Counted from the first letter of the stretch, positions 1-11,664 are shown. The stretch: DNA of 64,000 nucleotides from CAVUCH01 sp963739995 (GCA_963739995.1 CAVUCH010000021.1:248001-312000); one strand, 5' to 3'. Program-made: numbers and translations. The notes: generated by a model not told the origin, from the letters alone.

Positions 1-1161
1 GACCGGGACATCACCACCATCATCCTCACGGGACAGGGTTCGGTCGAAACCGCCGTCGAAGCCATCAAGGTCGGCGCATACGACTACCTCACGAAGCCGG
101 TCGATCCGCAGCGGCTGCACATCCTGCTGGAAAAAGTCGTCGAGCGGCAGCGGACGCTCCGGGAAGTGAAGGTGCTGCGGCGCCAGCTGCGCGAACGGGG
201 CACGTTCGGGCCGATGATCGGCCACAGCCCGCAGATGCGGAAGGTGTACCAGATCATCGAGCAGGCGGGACCCACGGGCGCGTCGGTCCTGATCAGCGGC
301 GAGAGCGGCACGGGCAAGGAGCTCGTCGCGCTCACAATCCACCAGCTGAGCCCGCGCGCGGCCATGCCGTACGTGCCCATCAATTGCGCCGCGATCCCCG
401 AAACGCTGCTCGAAAGCGAGATCTTCGGCCACGAGAAGGGTGCATTCACGGGTGCCGCCGAACGCCGGCAAGGGTGCTTCGAGCTCGCCGATCACGGCAC
501 CCTGTTCCTCGACGAAATTGCCGAGATGACACCGCCGACGCAGGTGAAGCTGCTGCGCGTGCTGCAGGAGCGCAAGTTCCGCCGGCTCGGCGGGCGGATG
601 GAGCAGCCCGTGGACGTGCGGGTGATCGCGGCGACGAACGTGGATCCGGCTGATGCCGTGCAGAAGGGCAAGCTGCGCGAGGACTTGTACTACCGGCTCA
701 ACGTGTTCGCGATCGTGCTGCCCCCGCTGCGGGATCGGCGTGAAGACCTGCCGCTGCTCGTGCAGGCGTTCCTGGCGGAGTTCAATCAGCGCAACAACCG
801 GTCGATCATGGCCGTGAGCCAGGATGCGATGCGCATCCTCGAGGGGTATCACTGGCCGGGCAACGTGCGGGAGCTGCGCAACGTGATTGAGCGGGCGACG
901 ATCCTCGCGGAGGGGGAGTTCATCGAGCTGCGGCACCTGCCGCCGTCACTCGTGGATACGCCGCCGTCCGGGCAGCCGGCGCTGGCCCTGTGTCCCGGCA
1001 CGACCGTCGAGGAGGCCGAGCGCCGCCTGATCCTCATGACGCTGGAGCACACGCGAGACAACAAGACCCGCGCGGCGCAGATCCTGGGTATCAGCCTCAA
1101 GACGCTGCACAACAAGCTCAATCGGCTGAAGCTGCGGAAGGCCGCGCCGGGCGCTGAGTAG
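1..1161 (+). CDS. NtrC-family sigma-54-dependent response regulator, 5' end cut by window edge
   Basis: Enhancer-binding protein that would activate RNA polymerase sigma-54 on phosphorylation by a partner kinase. The reading frame is open from base 1: the first ~45 residues are the end of a receiver domain (TGQGSVETAVEAIKVGAYDY, then LTKPVD with the conserved Lys-Pro). Next comes an AAA+ domain with Walker A GESGTGKE (about nt 298-321), the sigma-54 contact loop GAFTGA (nt 448-465), Walker B-like TLFLDEIAEM and the WPGNVREL motif. A Fis-type helix-turn-helix closes the protein (ILGISLKTLHNKLNRL). The phosphorylated Asp lies upstream of the window. A histidine kinase gene follows 36 nt downstream, so they are probably one two-component system. 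Family assignment is firm; the regulon is unknown. Confidence 0.95.
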   Translation, partial: DRDITTIILTGQGSVETAVEAIKVGAYDYLTKPVDPQRLHILLEKVVERQRTLREVKVLRRQLRERGTFGPMIGHSPQMRKVYQIIEQAGPTGASVLISGESGTGKELVALTIHQLSPRAAMPYVPINCAAIPETLLESEIFGHEKGAFTGAAERRQGCFELADHGTLFLDEIAEMTPPTQVKLLRVLQERKFRRLGGRMEQPVDVRVIAATNVDPADAVQKGKLREDLYYRLNVFAIVLPPLRDRREDLPLLVQAFLAEFNQRNNRSIMAVSQDAMRILEGYHWPGNVRELRNVIERATILAEGEFIELRHLPPSLVDTPPSGQPALALCPGTTVEEAERRLILMTLEHTRDNKTRAAQILGISLKTLHNKLNRLKLRKAAPGAE

Positions 1162-1197
1162 GATCGACACCCGTCAGCCCGGGCCCGAACATCACGC

Positions 1198-3078
1198 GTG
1201 GCATCCATGCGGCTGAACATCAAGACCAAGCAGGTTCTTGGGGTGACCTCCACGGTGGGCGCAGTGGTCGTCGCCCTCAGCCTGTACCACCTGGGATCCC
1301 TCGCGCGGTACAGCCTCGAGGAGAGCCAGGCCCGCGGTCTCCTGCTCTCGCGCGCCATCTACCAGCGTGCCCAGGGCATCGCTCCACGCGCCTTCGACCC
1401 GTACACGGCACTGCGCCAGGACGCGGGACTGAAGTCGATCCTCGAATCGAGCATCTACTCGCGCGACGTCACCTACGCGGCGATCGTCAACCCGGACGGG
1501 ATCATCATGGCGCACAGCGATCCCAGCCGGATCGGCCGACGCCTCCCGAACCTGCAAAAGGTCGATGAGCTGATCGCCATGCGGCCCCTGCGCCAGGTCT
1601 GGTTGATCTTCACCGACCCGGGGCGGAACGTCGAAGTGCGCGAGCCGCTGATGCTCGGCGCCCGGCAGTTCGGCGCCATCCGCATTGGCATCTCAACGCT
1701 GCTCGTGCGACGCGAGCTCGAGGGGGCCCTCCGCCCGGCGATCGGCACGGTCCTGGGGGCCCTCATCATCGCCACCTTGATGGCAATGTTGCTCGCGCAG
1801 CTCTTCCTCCGTCCCATTCACGTGATCAAGAGCGGCCTGACGCGGCTGCAGCGGGGCGAAACTGGCGTCACATTCGATCTGCCGAAAGACGAGTTCGGCG
1901 ACCTCGGCATGTTCTTCAGCGCCGTGAGCGACAAGTTGTCGGCTGACCGCACCGCCCTCGCCGGGCAGAAGGCGAGCCTCGAGACGGTCGTGGAGCGGCT
2001 CGAGGACGCTGTGGCCATCTTCAACGGCAGCGGCGAGCTGCTGTTCGCCAATCCGGCGTTGCGTGCGCTCGCACCGCAGCAAGGCGGCGGCGTCGACATG
2101 CCGGGCCCCTGGCGCGAGCTCGTGCAGAAGACGCTCGCGTCGCGGCAGTCATACGGCCCCGTGTCGGTGCAGGCGCGGGAAGCTGGAGCCGACGAGGATA
2201 GCGAATGGCTGGTCAGCAGCCACGTCGTCGAAGACGTGGATCGCCGGCTGATCGGCGTGATGCTGACGGGCCGCAACCTCGATGCGCTGGCGAACGTGCA
2301 GTCCACGTTGCGGTACTCGAGCAAGCTGACCGCGCTCGGGCGACTGTCGGCCGGCGTCGCTCACGAGGTGAAGAACCCGCTCAACGCCATGATGATCCAC
2401 CTCGAGCTGCTCCGCCAGAAACTCTCCGGCGGACGGTCAGCGTTGCGCGGTCCCGCGCAGGGCGAAATCGTCGCGGCGTCAGCAGGTGTGGGTGTCGGGG
2501 CGGTCGCCACGGTAGCACCACCCACGGATCTGACGGGCGCGCTGGATCACGTGGCGGTCATCTCGAATGAGATCAAGCGCCTCGATCAGGTGCTGCAGGG
2601 TTTTCTGCGGTTCACGAGGCCGGAGGATCTCAGGCTGCAGCCGGTCGATCCGGCGGCGCTTCTCGAGGAGGTCGCCCGGGTGATCGAGGGAGAGGCGCCG
2701 GTGAGCGGTGTGCGCGTCGAGGTCCACGCACCGCATACGGTCCCGTACCTGAACGGCGACGCGGGCATGCTGCGCCAGGCGATCCTCAATCTCGCGCTGA
2801 ACGCATGTCAGGCCATGCCTGCAGGAGGCGTGCTCCGCTTCGGGGCGCGGCAGGCCGCCAAGAGCCGTGTGGAACTGTCAGTAGAGGACACCGGGACGGG
2901 CATTCAGCCCGAACACCTGCACCGCATCTTCGATCTCTACTTCACGACCCGGTCAAAGGGCACCGGCATCGGGCTCTCGATGGTGTACCGTACGGTGCAG
3001 TTGCACGACGGTGACATCGAGGTCCAGTCCACGCCTGGCGACGGCACGACGTTCCGCGTGTTGATTCCGGAGGCATGA
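1198..3078 (+). CDS. membrane sensor histidine kinase (HAMP-PAS-HisKA-HATPase)
   Basis: Transmits an extracytoplasmic signal by autophosphorylation, probably to the NtrC-type regulator just upstream. One TM helix near residues 15-32, a periplasmic sensor region (~35-170), a second TM (~180-205), HAMP linker, a PAS-like segment (~260-355), then the H-box GRLSAGVAHEVKNPLN with the phospho-accepting His, the N-box LNLALNACQAMP, and G-boxes DTGTGIQ and GTGIGLSM. Odd: about 45 residues rich in Ala/Gly/Val are inserted between the two helices expected in the dimerisation domain (around 2430-2540). The frame opens with GTG at 1198; ATG at 1207 is an equally possible start, and neither has a clear Shine-Dalgarno. 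Confidence 0.93.
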   Translation: MASMRLNIKTKQVLGVTSTVGAVVVALSLYHLGSLARYSLEESQARGLLLSRAIYQRAQGIAPRAFDPYTALRQDAGLKSILESSIYSRDVTYAAIVNPDGIIMAHSDPSRIGRRLPNLQKVDELIAMRPLRQVWLIFTDPGRNVEVREPLMLGARQFGAIRIGISTLLVRRELEGALRPAIGTVLGALIIATLMAMLLAQLFLRPIHVIKSGLTRLQRGETGVTFDLPKDEFGDLGMFFSAVSDKLSADRTALAGQKASLETVVERLEDAVAIFNGSGELLFANPALRALAPQQGGGVDMPGPWRELVQKTLASRQSYGPVSVQAREAGADEDSEWLVSSHVVEDVDRRLIGVMLTGRNLDALANVQSTLRYSSKLTALGRLSAGVAHEVKNPLNAMMIHLELLRQKLSGGRSALRGPAQGEIVAASAGVGVGAVATVAPPTDLTGALDHVAVISNEIKRLDQVLQGFLRFTRPEDLRLQPVDPAALLEEVARVIEGEAPVSGVRVEVHAPHTVPYLNGDAGMLRQAILNLALNACQAMPAGGVLRFGARQAAKSRVELSVEDTGTGIQPEHLHRIFDLYFTTRSKGTGIGLSMVYRTVQLHDGDIEVQSTPGDGTTFRVLIPEA

Positions 3079-3117
3079 TCGACGTCGCCGGACATGGGGT
3101 GTGGAAGGGTGAGTGCT

Positions 3118-3717
3118 GTGCGTGACCCCCTGTTGCCAATCGTCGGGGCGATGCTGACGGTGGCCCTCGGCGTCGGCTGCGCGAAGGCCCAGCCTGATAT
3201 CGAGCCTGCCCTGCCGCCGCTTGCCGCGCCACCGCCTCCGCCGCGGCTGCTGCCTCCGCTGGCCGGCGGACCGATCGAGGGCGCCACGACCCCGCCGCCG
3301 CCCGACGCGGGGCGTCCCACGACACCGGCGCGACGCCGCGACATGGCCCGGACCGAGAGCCCACGCCAGGAGCCGGAGCCCAAGCCCGCAGAATTACCCA
3401 GAGCTGAAGGGCCGGTGGAGGGCCAGCGCCCAGCAGAAGGAGCGGCTGGCTCTGAGCCGGCGCCCGTACTCCACCTCGCGCCGACCGCCGAGTCCGCTGC
3501 CAATGAGCGGACGATTCGCGACCAGTTGGTGCGCGCAGCGAAGGACCTCAGCCACGTGGACTACGTGGCGCTGAGCGCGGACGCCAAGGCGCAGTACGAC
3601 ACGGCGAAGCGCTTCATGGTGCTCGCGGACGAGGCGATCAAGGACCGGAACTTCGTGTTCGCGCGCACGCTCGCCGACAAGGCCGCCGTCATCGCCGGTG
3701 TGCTGTCGAACAGATAA
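3118..3717 (+). CDS. proline-rich lipoprotein, hypothetical
   Basis: No function recognised. A hydrophobic N-terminus ends in a lipobox-like LGVGC, so it is probably a lipoprotein anchored in the envelope. About 110 residues of Pro/Ala/Arg-rich low complexity follow (runs such as APPPPPRLLPPL), then a compact ~65-residue helical tail (QYDTAKRFMVLADEAIKDRN) with TPR-like or helical-hairpin character. I place the start at GTG 3118 because GGAAGG (3103-3108) sits 9 nt upstream; the frame stays open to ATG 3094 and GTG 3109. It lies 39 nt after the kinase gene and could be co-transcribed with it. The tail resembles small helical domains of envelope lipoproteins, but I cannot name a family. Confidence 0.65.
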   Translation: MRDPLLPIVGAMLTVALGVGCAKAQPDIEPALPPLAAPPPPPRLLPPLAGGPIEGATTPPPPDAGRPTTPARRRDMARTESPRQEPEPKPAELPRAEGPVEGQRPAEGAAGSEPAPVLHLAPTAESAANERTIRDQLVRAAKDLSHVDYVALSADAKAQYDTAKRFMVLADEAIKDRNFVFARTLADKAAVIAGVLSNR

Positions 3718-4200
3718 CCCTCACGCGTTGTAGACGTGTGGCACCGCGCCCGCCCGGTGTGGGCAGGCCGTCTGGTCGCCCGCCATGCTTCCAGTGTTCA
3801 GAGCTTCACATTTCCGGCAGCGTGGTGTGGCATTGCGCTTGCTCCCACGGAGAGCAAACGATTCGCCTCTTCTCGCGCACCCGCGGGGGGAGAGTCACCC
3901 ACCCAAACCTCTGCCTGAGCACGGGGAAGGCGGTCTTCGGACCCCTCCCCGCCTGCCCTTCGATGGGTCCGTCACAGCCGTATCCGGTCATGAGGTGAAG
4001 GTTCTTCATTCGCGGCAAGATTCGACCGCCATTCAGCGAGAGAATTTCAATATTCCGGCCTGAACTGGCTCCCCGGGCAGCGATCCGCTCGATGTGTCGA
4101 TGCTCATGTTCTCCTTCTTCACAAGCCGCCCTGCTGCTCTCCACCAACCACGACCGTTCACCCCAGCACTTTGTGGCCAGTTTTAGCACATCTTGCGAGT
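3718..4200. other. long intergenic region, no gene recognised
   Basis: About 480 nt with lower GC toward 4000-4060. Open frames on either strand look like noise. A GC-rich hairpin-like segment around 3935-3960 (GGGGAAGGCGG facing CCCCTCCCCGCC) could be a terminator or structured RNA. I looked for cobalamin-riboswitch landmarks because nrdJ lies downstream and did not find them. Confidence 0.4.
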
Positions 4201-4214
4201 GACCTAAAACGAAG

Positions 4215-4230
4215 CCACAATATGTTGTGT
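4215..4230 (+). promoter_or_regulatory. NrdR-box-like palindrome
   Basis: CCACAATATGTTGTGT closely matches the known NrdR operator (ACACAATATATTGTGT-like) with two differences. It sits 8 nt upstream of the -35 of the nrdJ promoter, the usual position for a repressor of ribonucleotide reductase genes. NrdR normally binds tandem boxes about three turns apart; the sequence about 31 nt upstream (around 4185-4200) is at best a very degenerate second copy. Confidence 0.7.
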
Positions 4231-4238
4231 AACCGCGC

Positions 4239-4267
4239 TTGACAAACCACCGAGGCGGGCGCATAGT
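4239..4267 (+). promoter_or_regulatory. sigma-70-type promoter of nrdJ
   Basis: A perfect -35 TTGACA (4239-4244), a 17-nt spacer and a -10 CATAGT (4262-4267, 4 of 6). The predicted transcription start is near 4274, giving a leader of about 150 nt before the ATG at 4426. Confidence 0.65.
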
Positions 4268-4425
4268 TCCGGTCCGGCGCGCGGAGCGGTCAGACCGCAG
4301 GAACGTCCACGTCTGCACGACGACGGTCCGGGCAGGCGAGAACGCCTGAGCGCGCCAATCCACACTCAAGATCGTTCGCGCGCGCGCATCGGGTCGATGA
4401 CGGCGCGCGCCGTTTGGAGGAACAC

Positions 4426-7233
<2,808 letters not shown>

Positions 7234-7435
7234 AAGAGCCCATTGATGATGTTGATGCCGCCGAACGTCGGCCAATCGTGGACTGAGATAGTGGGTTTGG
7301 CGCAGCTGTTCTTACTGTGAAAGGCTCTCAGTACTGCGCCTCGCAGGGGGCGCCGGACTCGGAGCGGCAAGCGCCGAAGATAGTCGGACAGACGAGGAGA
7401 AGGGGACGGAGCTGTCAGCCCGCCCTTTCACACCG

Positions 7436-7984
7436 CTATAAACGTGCGCCCTCGTGACGCAGCAGCCACGCCTTCCGTTCTAGCCCTCCGCCGTAGCCGA
7501 TTAGCCGTCCGTTCGAGCCGATCACGCGGTGGCAGGGGATGACGAGCGGGATCGGATTGCGTCCGTTGGCCGCCGCAACCGCCCGGACCGCCGTCGGTTC
7601 GCCGATCGACGCGGCCAGATCCCGATACGACAGCGTACGTCCGGCTCGGATGCCCCGCAGCGCGCGCCAGACGCGGCCCTGGAACGGCGTGCCCCCTGGA
7701 TCCGCCGCGACTGCGTCGAGGGCGGCAATCTCGCCCGCGAAGTAGCGATCGACTGCAGCGACGGCCTCCGTGCACGCGCCAGGCTCGAGCCGAATCGCGC
7801 CGAATCGCCGCACGAGGTGCCGCTGTTCGTGGGCCCAGTAGTCGTCGAAGCTCAGGGCGCACAGCGTGCCCTCCCGAGTGGCCACGTGGATCGGGCCGAG
7901 GGGTGAACGGGCGACCGCCACCTCGATCGCCGTCACCCGCACGTCGGCCACTTCGCGCATGGAACGGTCAGAACTCGCCTGCAA
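7436..7984 (-). CDS. ogt: methylated-DNA-[protein]-cysteine S-methyltransferase
   Basis: Suicide repair enzyme that takes O6-alkyl groups from guanine onto its own cysteine. The active-site motif IPCHRVIG lies at about residue 150, preceded by the Asn-hinge region (AAANGRNPIPL) and GTPFQGRVWRALRGI, which matches the DNA-binding helix of MGMT/Ogt. The N-terminal ~90 residues have the usual RNase-H-like fold pattern. At 182 aa it is Ogt-sized, with no Ada regulatory domain. The start is a TTG at 7984, supported by AGGAGG on the minus strand (7992-7997) seven nt before it; an internal ATG at 7960 has no such site. It lies 75 nt downstream of the heme A synthase gene on the same strand. Confidence 0.93.
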   Translation of the reverse strand: MQASSDRSMREVADVRVTAIEVAVARSPLGPIHVATREGTLCALSFDDYWAHEQRHLVRRFGAIRLEPGACTEAVAAVDRYFAGEIAALDAVAADPGGTPFQGRVWRALRGIRAGRTLSYRDLAASIGEPTAVRAVAAANGRNPIPLVIPCHRVIGSNGRLIGYGGGLERKAWLLRHEGARL

Positions 7985-8059
7985 TTTGCCCCCTCCTCAT
8001 CCCGCGAGCGTTCGCGCTCGCCGCACGTCCTGCGATAGACCCCGCGTCGGCTGAAGCGC

Positions 8060-8992
8060 TCAAGCGGCAGCAGCAGCGCTGACCCGCCGGTCGCTCCCGA
8101 GCACCCCCGCTGCCAGGAGGACACAGGCAATCCAGAGCGCGTCCGCAATCAGCAGGTGGACGAGCTGCATCCAGATCGGCGCCAGGAGAATGACATTCGC
8201 AATCCCCACCGCAAGCTGCAGGATCGCCAGGGTTGCCGCCGCACCGGCAAGCCGGCGGGAGGGGTCGGTCTCATCCCGCAGGACGCGTGGCGCGCCGAAC
8301 GCGATCAGCAGCCCGGTGCCGATCGCGATTGCGGGGTGCAGCACGCGCAGCCGGATCAGCAGGTGCGACGTGGGGGACAGGTCATTCCAGAGTGCCTGCC
8401 CGAGCGACCCGGCAGGAAACAGCGTGTCGCCGAGCGCCGCGACCGCGCCGCTGATCCCGGTGAGGATGAGGGCCACGAGGCCGAGCGCCACGGCGCCGCC
8501 GCGCCAGCCGGCACCGCGGACGCGCACAGGCGTTCCGCCCGAGAGCCAGTACGCGGTGAGCGTCAGGCATGCGACGAGGATGAACGTGTTCATCAGGTGT
8601 GCCGCCATGAACAGCGCCCGGGCCATGGTCGCGTTGTCGGCCACGAGCCGGAAGAGCACGAGCCCGGCACCAACCGCCGCTTCGGTCAGCATGAAGAAGA
8701 GCGCGGCCCAGGCGCCGCCGCGCGCGGGCTGGCCCGCCCGCGTCGCGCGCAGCGTCCAGACGAGCAACGCGACGACGGAGAGCAGCGCCAGCCCGCTCGT
8801 GGCGCGGTGTGAGAACTCGATCATCGTGGCGACGCTCGGCGAGCGGGGCAGCACCTCGCCGTTGCAGAAGGGCCAGTGACTGCCGCAACCTGCCCCCGAG
8901 CCGCTGGCCCGGACGTACGCGCCCCACAGGATCACGGCGATGTTGTACGCGAGGATGCCCCAGGCGAACCGCGCAAGGCGAGTGTGCACCAT
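8060..8992 (-). CDS. ctaA: heme A synthase (COX15/CtaA family)
   Basis: Oxidises the methyl group of heme O to give heme A for cytochrome c oxidases; integral membrane enzyme with eight predicted helices. Seen: N-terminal WGAYVRASGSGAGCGSHWP with the paired Cys and first-helix Arg typical of the family, EFSHRATSGLALL with a heme-ligand His, AAHLMNTFILVACL, a second-half copy (RLRVLHPAIAIGTG) and a terminal VHLLIADALWI. Length of 310 aa is normal. I chose ATG at 8992 because everything upstream in frame is Arg/Thr-rich and lacks a membrane segment. No cytochrome oxidase genes are visible nearby. Confidence 0.9.
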   Translation of the reverse strand: MVHTRLARFAWGILAYNIAVILWGAYVRASGSGAGCGSHWPFCNGEVLPRSPSVATMIEFSHRATSGLALLSVVALLVWTLRATRAGQPARGGAWAALFFMLTEAAVGAGLVLFRLVADNATMARALFMAAHLMNTFILVACLTLTAYWLSGGTPVRVRGAGWRGGAVALGLVALILTGISGAVAALGDTLFPAGSLGQALWNDLSPTSHLLIRLRVLHPAIAIGTGLLIAFGAPRVLRDETDPSRRLAGAAATLAILQLAVGIANVILLAPIWMQLVHLLIADALWIACVLLAAGVLGSDRRVSAAAAA

Positions 8993-9072
8993 TCGATGAT
9001 ACCTGCTGCCGGGACCGCCGGCCCGGCTCTGCCGTCGCGTCGTCAGCGGCGTCCGCGTTGCGCGTTCCTGGG

Positions 9073-9078
9073 TACAAT
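9073..9078 (+). promoter_or_regulatory. -10 element (TACAAT) before hydrolase gene
   Basis: TACAAT within GGTACAATGC, about 16 nt before the ATG at 9095, with no recognisable -35. If used, the leader would be only about 10 nt and would contain the GGAGG at 9086-9090. Confidence 0.35.
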
Positions 9079-9094
9079 GCCGCGCGGAGGATTG

Positions 9095-9895
9095 ATGAGG
9101 CACGCCGTCATGCTCGGGTCACGACGCCTCTCCTATCTCGAGGCCGGCCATCCTGCCGGGCGCGTGCTCGTGCTGCTGCACGCCTTCCCGCTCACCGCGC
9201 AGATGTGGCTGCCGCAGTTGCTTGCGCCGCCTGACGGGTGGCGGCTTCTGGCGCCGGATCTCGCAGGCCTCGGCAGCACCGACGATCACGAAAGCGAGCC
9301 GCCCGTGCTCGACGATTACGTGTGCGACACCACGGCGCTGCTGGATCGTCTCGAGATCGGGCGGGCGCACGTCGGCGGTCTCTCGCTTGGCGGGTACGTG
9401 GCGCTCGCTGTCGCGCGTCTCGCGTCTGACCGCGTAGACGGCCTGGTGCTCGCGGACACCAAGGCGCCCGCCGACTCCGCTGAACAGCGCGCCGCGCGCG
9501 ATCGGTTGATCGCAACGCTCGACGCCGGCGGTGCCGATGCTGTCGCCGCTGAGATGCTCCCGCGCCTGGTCGGCACGACGACGGGACGCGAGCGTCCGGA
9601 GGTGCTCGCCGAAGTCAGAGCGCAGATTCGACTGAACGGCGTGAGGGGCATCCGGCGGGCCATCGTTCGCCTCCGCGATCGCCCCGACGCCACGCCGGGG
9701 CTCGCCGCCCTCGCCGTGCCGGCCCTCGTGATTGTGGGGGACGAAGACCTCGCGACCCCGGTTGCCGCTGCCGAGTTCCTTGCGCAGCAGATCCCCGACT
9801 CGCGCCTCGAGATCATCGCCGGCGCGGGCCACCTGTCGAACCTCGAGCGCCCCGAGGCGTTCACTGCGGCGCTCACGCGCTTCCTGGCCCCATGA
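9095..9895 (+). CDS. alpha/beta-fold hydrolase
   Basis: Probable esterase/lactonase-type hydrolase; substrate not predictable. Oxyanion region LVLLHAFPLTAQMW (residues ~20-35), cap-strand LAPDLAGLGSTD, nucleophile elbow GGLSLGGYVAL with the catalytic Ser near residue 90, the Asp strand VPALVIVGDEDLATP and the His in IAGAGHLSNLERPEAF form a complete catalytic triad. The architecture resembles 3-oxoadipate enol-lactonase and pimeloyl-ester hydrolases, but no pathway genes are near. Start chosen at ATG 9095, 4 nt after GGAGG; ATG 9110 is the alternative. The stop overlaps the next gene by 4 nt (ATGA), so the two are translationally coupled. Confidence 0.88.
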   Translation: MRHAVMLGSRRLSYLEAGHPAGRVLVLLHAFPLTAQMWLPQLLAPPDGWRLLAPDLAGLGSTDDHESEPPVLDDYVCDTTALLDRLEIGRAHVGGLSLGGYVALAVARLASDRVDGLVLADTKAPADSAEQRAARDRLIATLDAGGADAVAAEMLPRLVGTTTGRERPEVLAEVRAQIRLNGVRGIRRAIVRLRDRPDATPGLAALAVPALVIVGDEDLATPVAAAEFLAQQIPDSRLEIIAGAGHLSNLERPEAFTAALTRFLAP

Positions 9896-10728
9896 TTCAC
9901 AACAGGTGTGTCGTCCTCCTGGCTGCCGTCCTCTGGTTTTCCCCTCAGACCGCACCGGCACCGTCGTCGGCGCGGGATGCCGTGCACCGGCCACTCGATC
10001 AGCTGCTGGAATTGTACGTCCGTGACGGGTTCGTGTACTACCGCGCGCTGAAGAGCGATCGCCGGTCGCTCGATGCGTATGTGGCAACGCTGGAGCGCAC
10101 CGCACTCGACGGCTGGTCCCGCGAGGAGCAGATGGCGTTCTGGCTGAACGCGTATGACGCGCTCGTGCTGCGCACCGTCATCAACCGCTATCCGATTGCC
10201 GGCACGTCGCGCGAATATCCCTCGAAGAGCATCAGGCAGATCGCCGGCGCCTTCGAACGCACAACCCACAAGGTTGCGGGGCGTGCGGTCACGCTGGATA
10301 CCATCGAGGCGGACATCCTCAACCGCTTCGGCGATCCCCGGCTGTTCCTGGCGCTCGGGCGCGGATCGGTGGGGGGCGGGCGCTTGCGGAGCGAAGCCTT
10401 CACGGGCGCGCAGCTCGAGTCGCAGCTGCAGCAGGTCGCTGCCGAGTTCCCGACCCGGCACGAGCTGCTGCGGGTCGACGCGGGAGCGCGGCGAGTGTCC
10501 GTCACGCCGATTATCAGCTGGCGACAGGAGAGCTTCATTGCGGGGTACGCGGATCGCGCGGACCCGCGCTTCGCCACCCGCAGCCCGATCGAGCGCGCCG
10601 TCGTGGCCTTCATCCTTCCCAACCTGCTGCCGGCCGAACGATCGTTCGTGCAGGCAAACGAGTTCGCGCTCGTGTTCCACGACCATGACTGGCGGCTCAA
10701 CGACCTGACGGGAGGGGCGCCGCGGTGA
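9892..10728 (+). CDS. DUF547 domain secreted protein
   Basis: Function unknown. The signal peptide (hydrophobic residues ~6-18, then a Pro/Ala-rich linker) implies export. The DUF547 signature is clear: EQMAFWLNAYDALVLRTVIN, a middle block DTIEADILNRFGDPRLFLALG and the Gly/Ser-rich ALGRGSVGGGRLRSEAFTG. Some family members resemble papain/transglutaminase-like folds, but I see no certain catalytic triad. Its ATG overlaps the stop of the upstream hydrolase (ATGA), which suggests a shared function or at least co-expression. Confidence 0.85.
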   Translation: MIHNRCVVLLAAVLWFSPQTAPAPSSARDAVHRPLDQLLELYVRDGFVYYRALKSDRRSLDAYVATLERTALDGWSREEQMAFWLNAYDALVLRTVINRYPIAGTSREYPSKSIRQIAGAFERTTHKVAGRAVTLDTIEADILNRFGDPRLFLALGRGSVGGGRLRSEAFTGAQLESQLQQVAAEFPTRHELLRVDAGARRVSVTPIISWRQESFIAGYADRADPRFATRSPIERAVVAFILPNLLPAERSFVQANEFALVFHDHDWRLNDLTGGAPR

Positions 10729-10786
10729 GGTCGGGTGCCATCGCTGCAGGCTGACGCGCGGCGGCGGGCGGCGGGCGGGACCGGGC

Positions 10787-10831
10787 TCCGAACCCGGAAA
10801 CAGAACACAGAACCAGGACTCGAGACTGACC
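10787..10831. repeat. degenerate heptanucleotide repeat (GAACCCG/GAACACA type)
   Basis: Six rough 7-nt units beginning with GA (GAACCCG, GAAACA, GAACACA, GAACCAG, GACTCGA, GACTGAC) immediately upstream of the SDR gene. It is one of several heptad tracts in this window. Confidence 0.5.
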
Positions 10832-10843
10832 ACTGCTTCTCCT

Positions 10844-11620
10844 ATGAACCTCCACCTCACCGACAAAGTGGCCCTCGTCACCGGATCGAGCCGCGGGCTC
10901 GGGCTGGCGAGCGCGCAGGCGCTCGCGGCGGAAGGCGCACGCGTGTGTCTGTGCGCCCGGGGAGCGGAGGCGCTCGCTCAGGCGGCTGCCGACGTGAGCC
11001 GGGGCAACGCGGCGGATCGCGTGATCAGCGTGGCAGCCGATCTGGCGAGCGACAGCGGCATCCGCACCGTTGTCGAGCGCACGATCGAGGCGTTTGGCGG
11101 CATCGACATCCTCGTCAACAACGTCGGCCTGGGACGCGGCGGGGGGCTAGTCGAGACCAGCGACGACGAGTGGCAGGAGGCGTTCGACCAGACGCTGTAT
11201 CCGGCCATCCGGGCGTCGCGGCTGGCCGTGCCCTCGATGCGGGCCCGGGGGGGCGGCGTGATCCTGATGATCGCGTCGATCTACGGCCGCGAGGCGGGCG
11301 GCCGGATGACCTACAACGCCGTGAAGGCCGCGGAGATCAGCCTGGCCAAATCGATGGCCCAGCAGCTCGCGCGCGACAATATCCGCGTCAACAGCGTCGC
11401 CCCGGGCTCGATCTCGTTCCCGGGTGGCTCCTGGTGGAAACGCCAGCAGGCCGATCCGGAGGGCATCGCCGAGTTCGTCCGCCGCGAGCTCCCGTTCGGC
11501 CGCTTCGGCCGCGCCGAGGAGGTGGGGAACGTTGTCGCCTTCCTTGCGTCACCGGTGGCCAGCTGGATCAGCGGAGCCAGCATCGTGGTGGATGGGGGGC
11601 AGTCGAGAAGTCTGATCTGA
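10844..11620 (+). CDS. SDR-family oxidoreductase (FabG-like)
   Basis: NAD(P)-dependent short-chain dehydrogenase/reductase. TGSSRGLGLASAQ is the cofactor-binding glycine motif at residues ~14-26, NNVGLGRGGG takes the place of the usual NNAG, and the catalytic set is Ser in MIASIYGR with YNAVKAAEISLAK (Tyr-x3-Lys). The C-terminus ISGASIVVDGGQSRSLI is typical of classical SDRs, and 258 aa is the standard length. The substrate cannot be told from sequence. No Shine-Dalgarno is obvious before the ATG. It stands between DUF547 and galT, separated from each by heptad repeats. Confidence 0.9.
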   Translation: MNLHLTDKVALVTGSSRGLGLASAQALAAEGARVCLCARGAEALAQAAADVSRGNAADRVISVAADLASDSGIRTVVERTIEAFGGIDILVNNVGLGRGGGLVETSDDEWQEAFDQTLYPAIRASRLAVPSMRARGGGVILMIASIYGREAGGRMTYNAVKAAEISLAKSMAQQLARDNIRVNSVAPGSISFPGGSWWKRQQADPEGIAEFVRRELPFGRFGRAEEVGNVVAFLASPVASWISGASIVVDGGQSRSLI

Positions 11621-11664
11621 TTCTTTGACGGGCGACGGGGGCGACTGGCGGCCGGCGGAACGAT

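Noticed and set aside
3718..4413. Cobalamin riboswitch ahead of nrdJ
   Set aside because: Expected for B12-related genes, but I found neither the B12-box nor the core stems; the promoter and NrdR-like box explain the region better.
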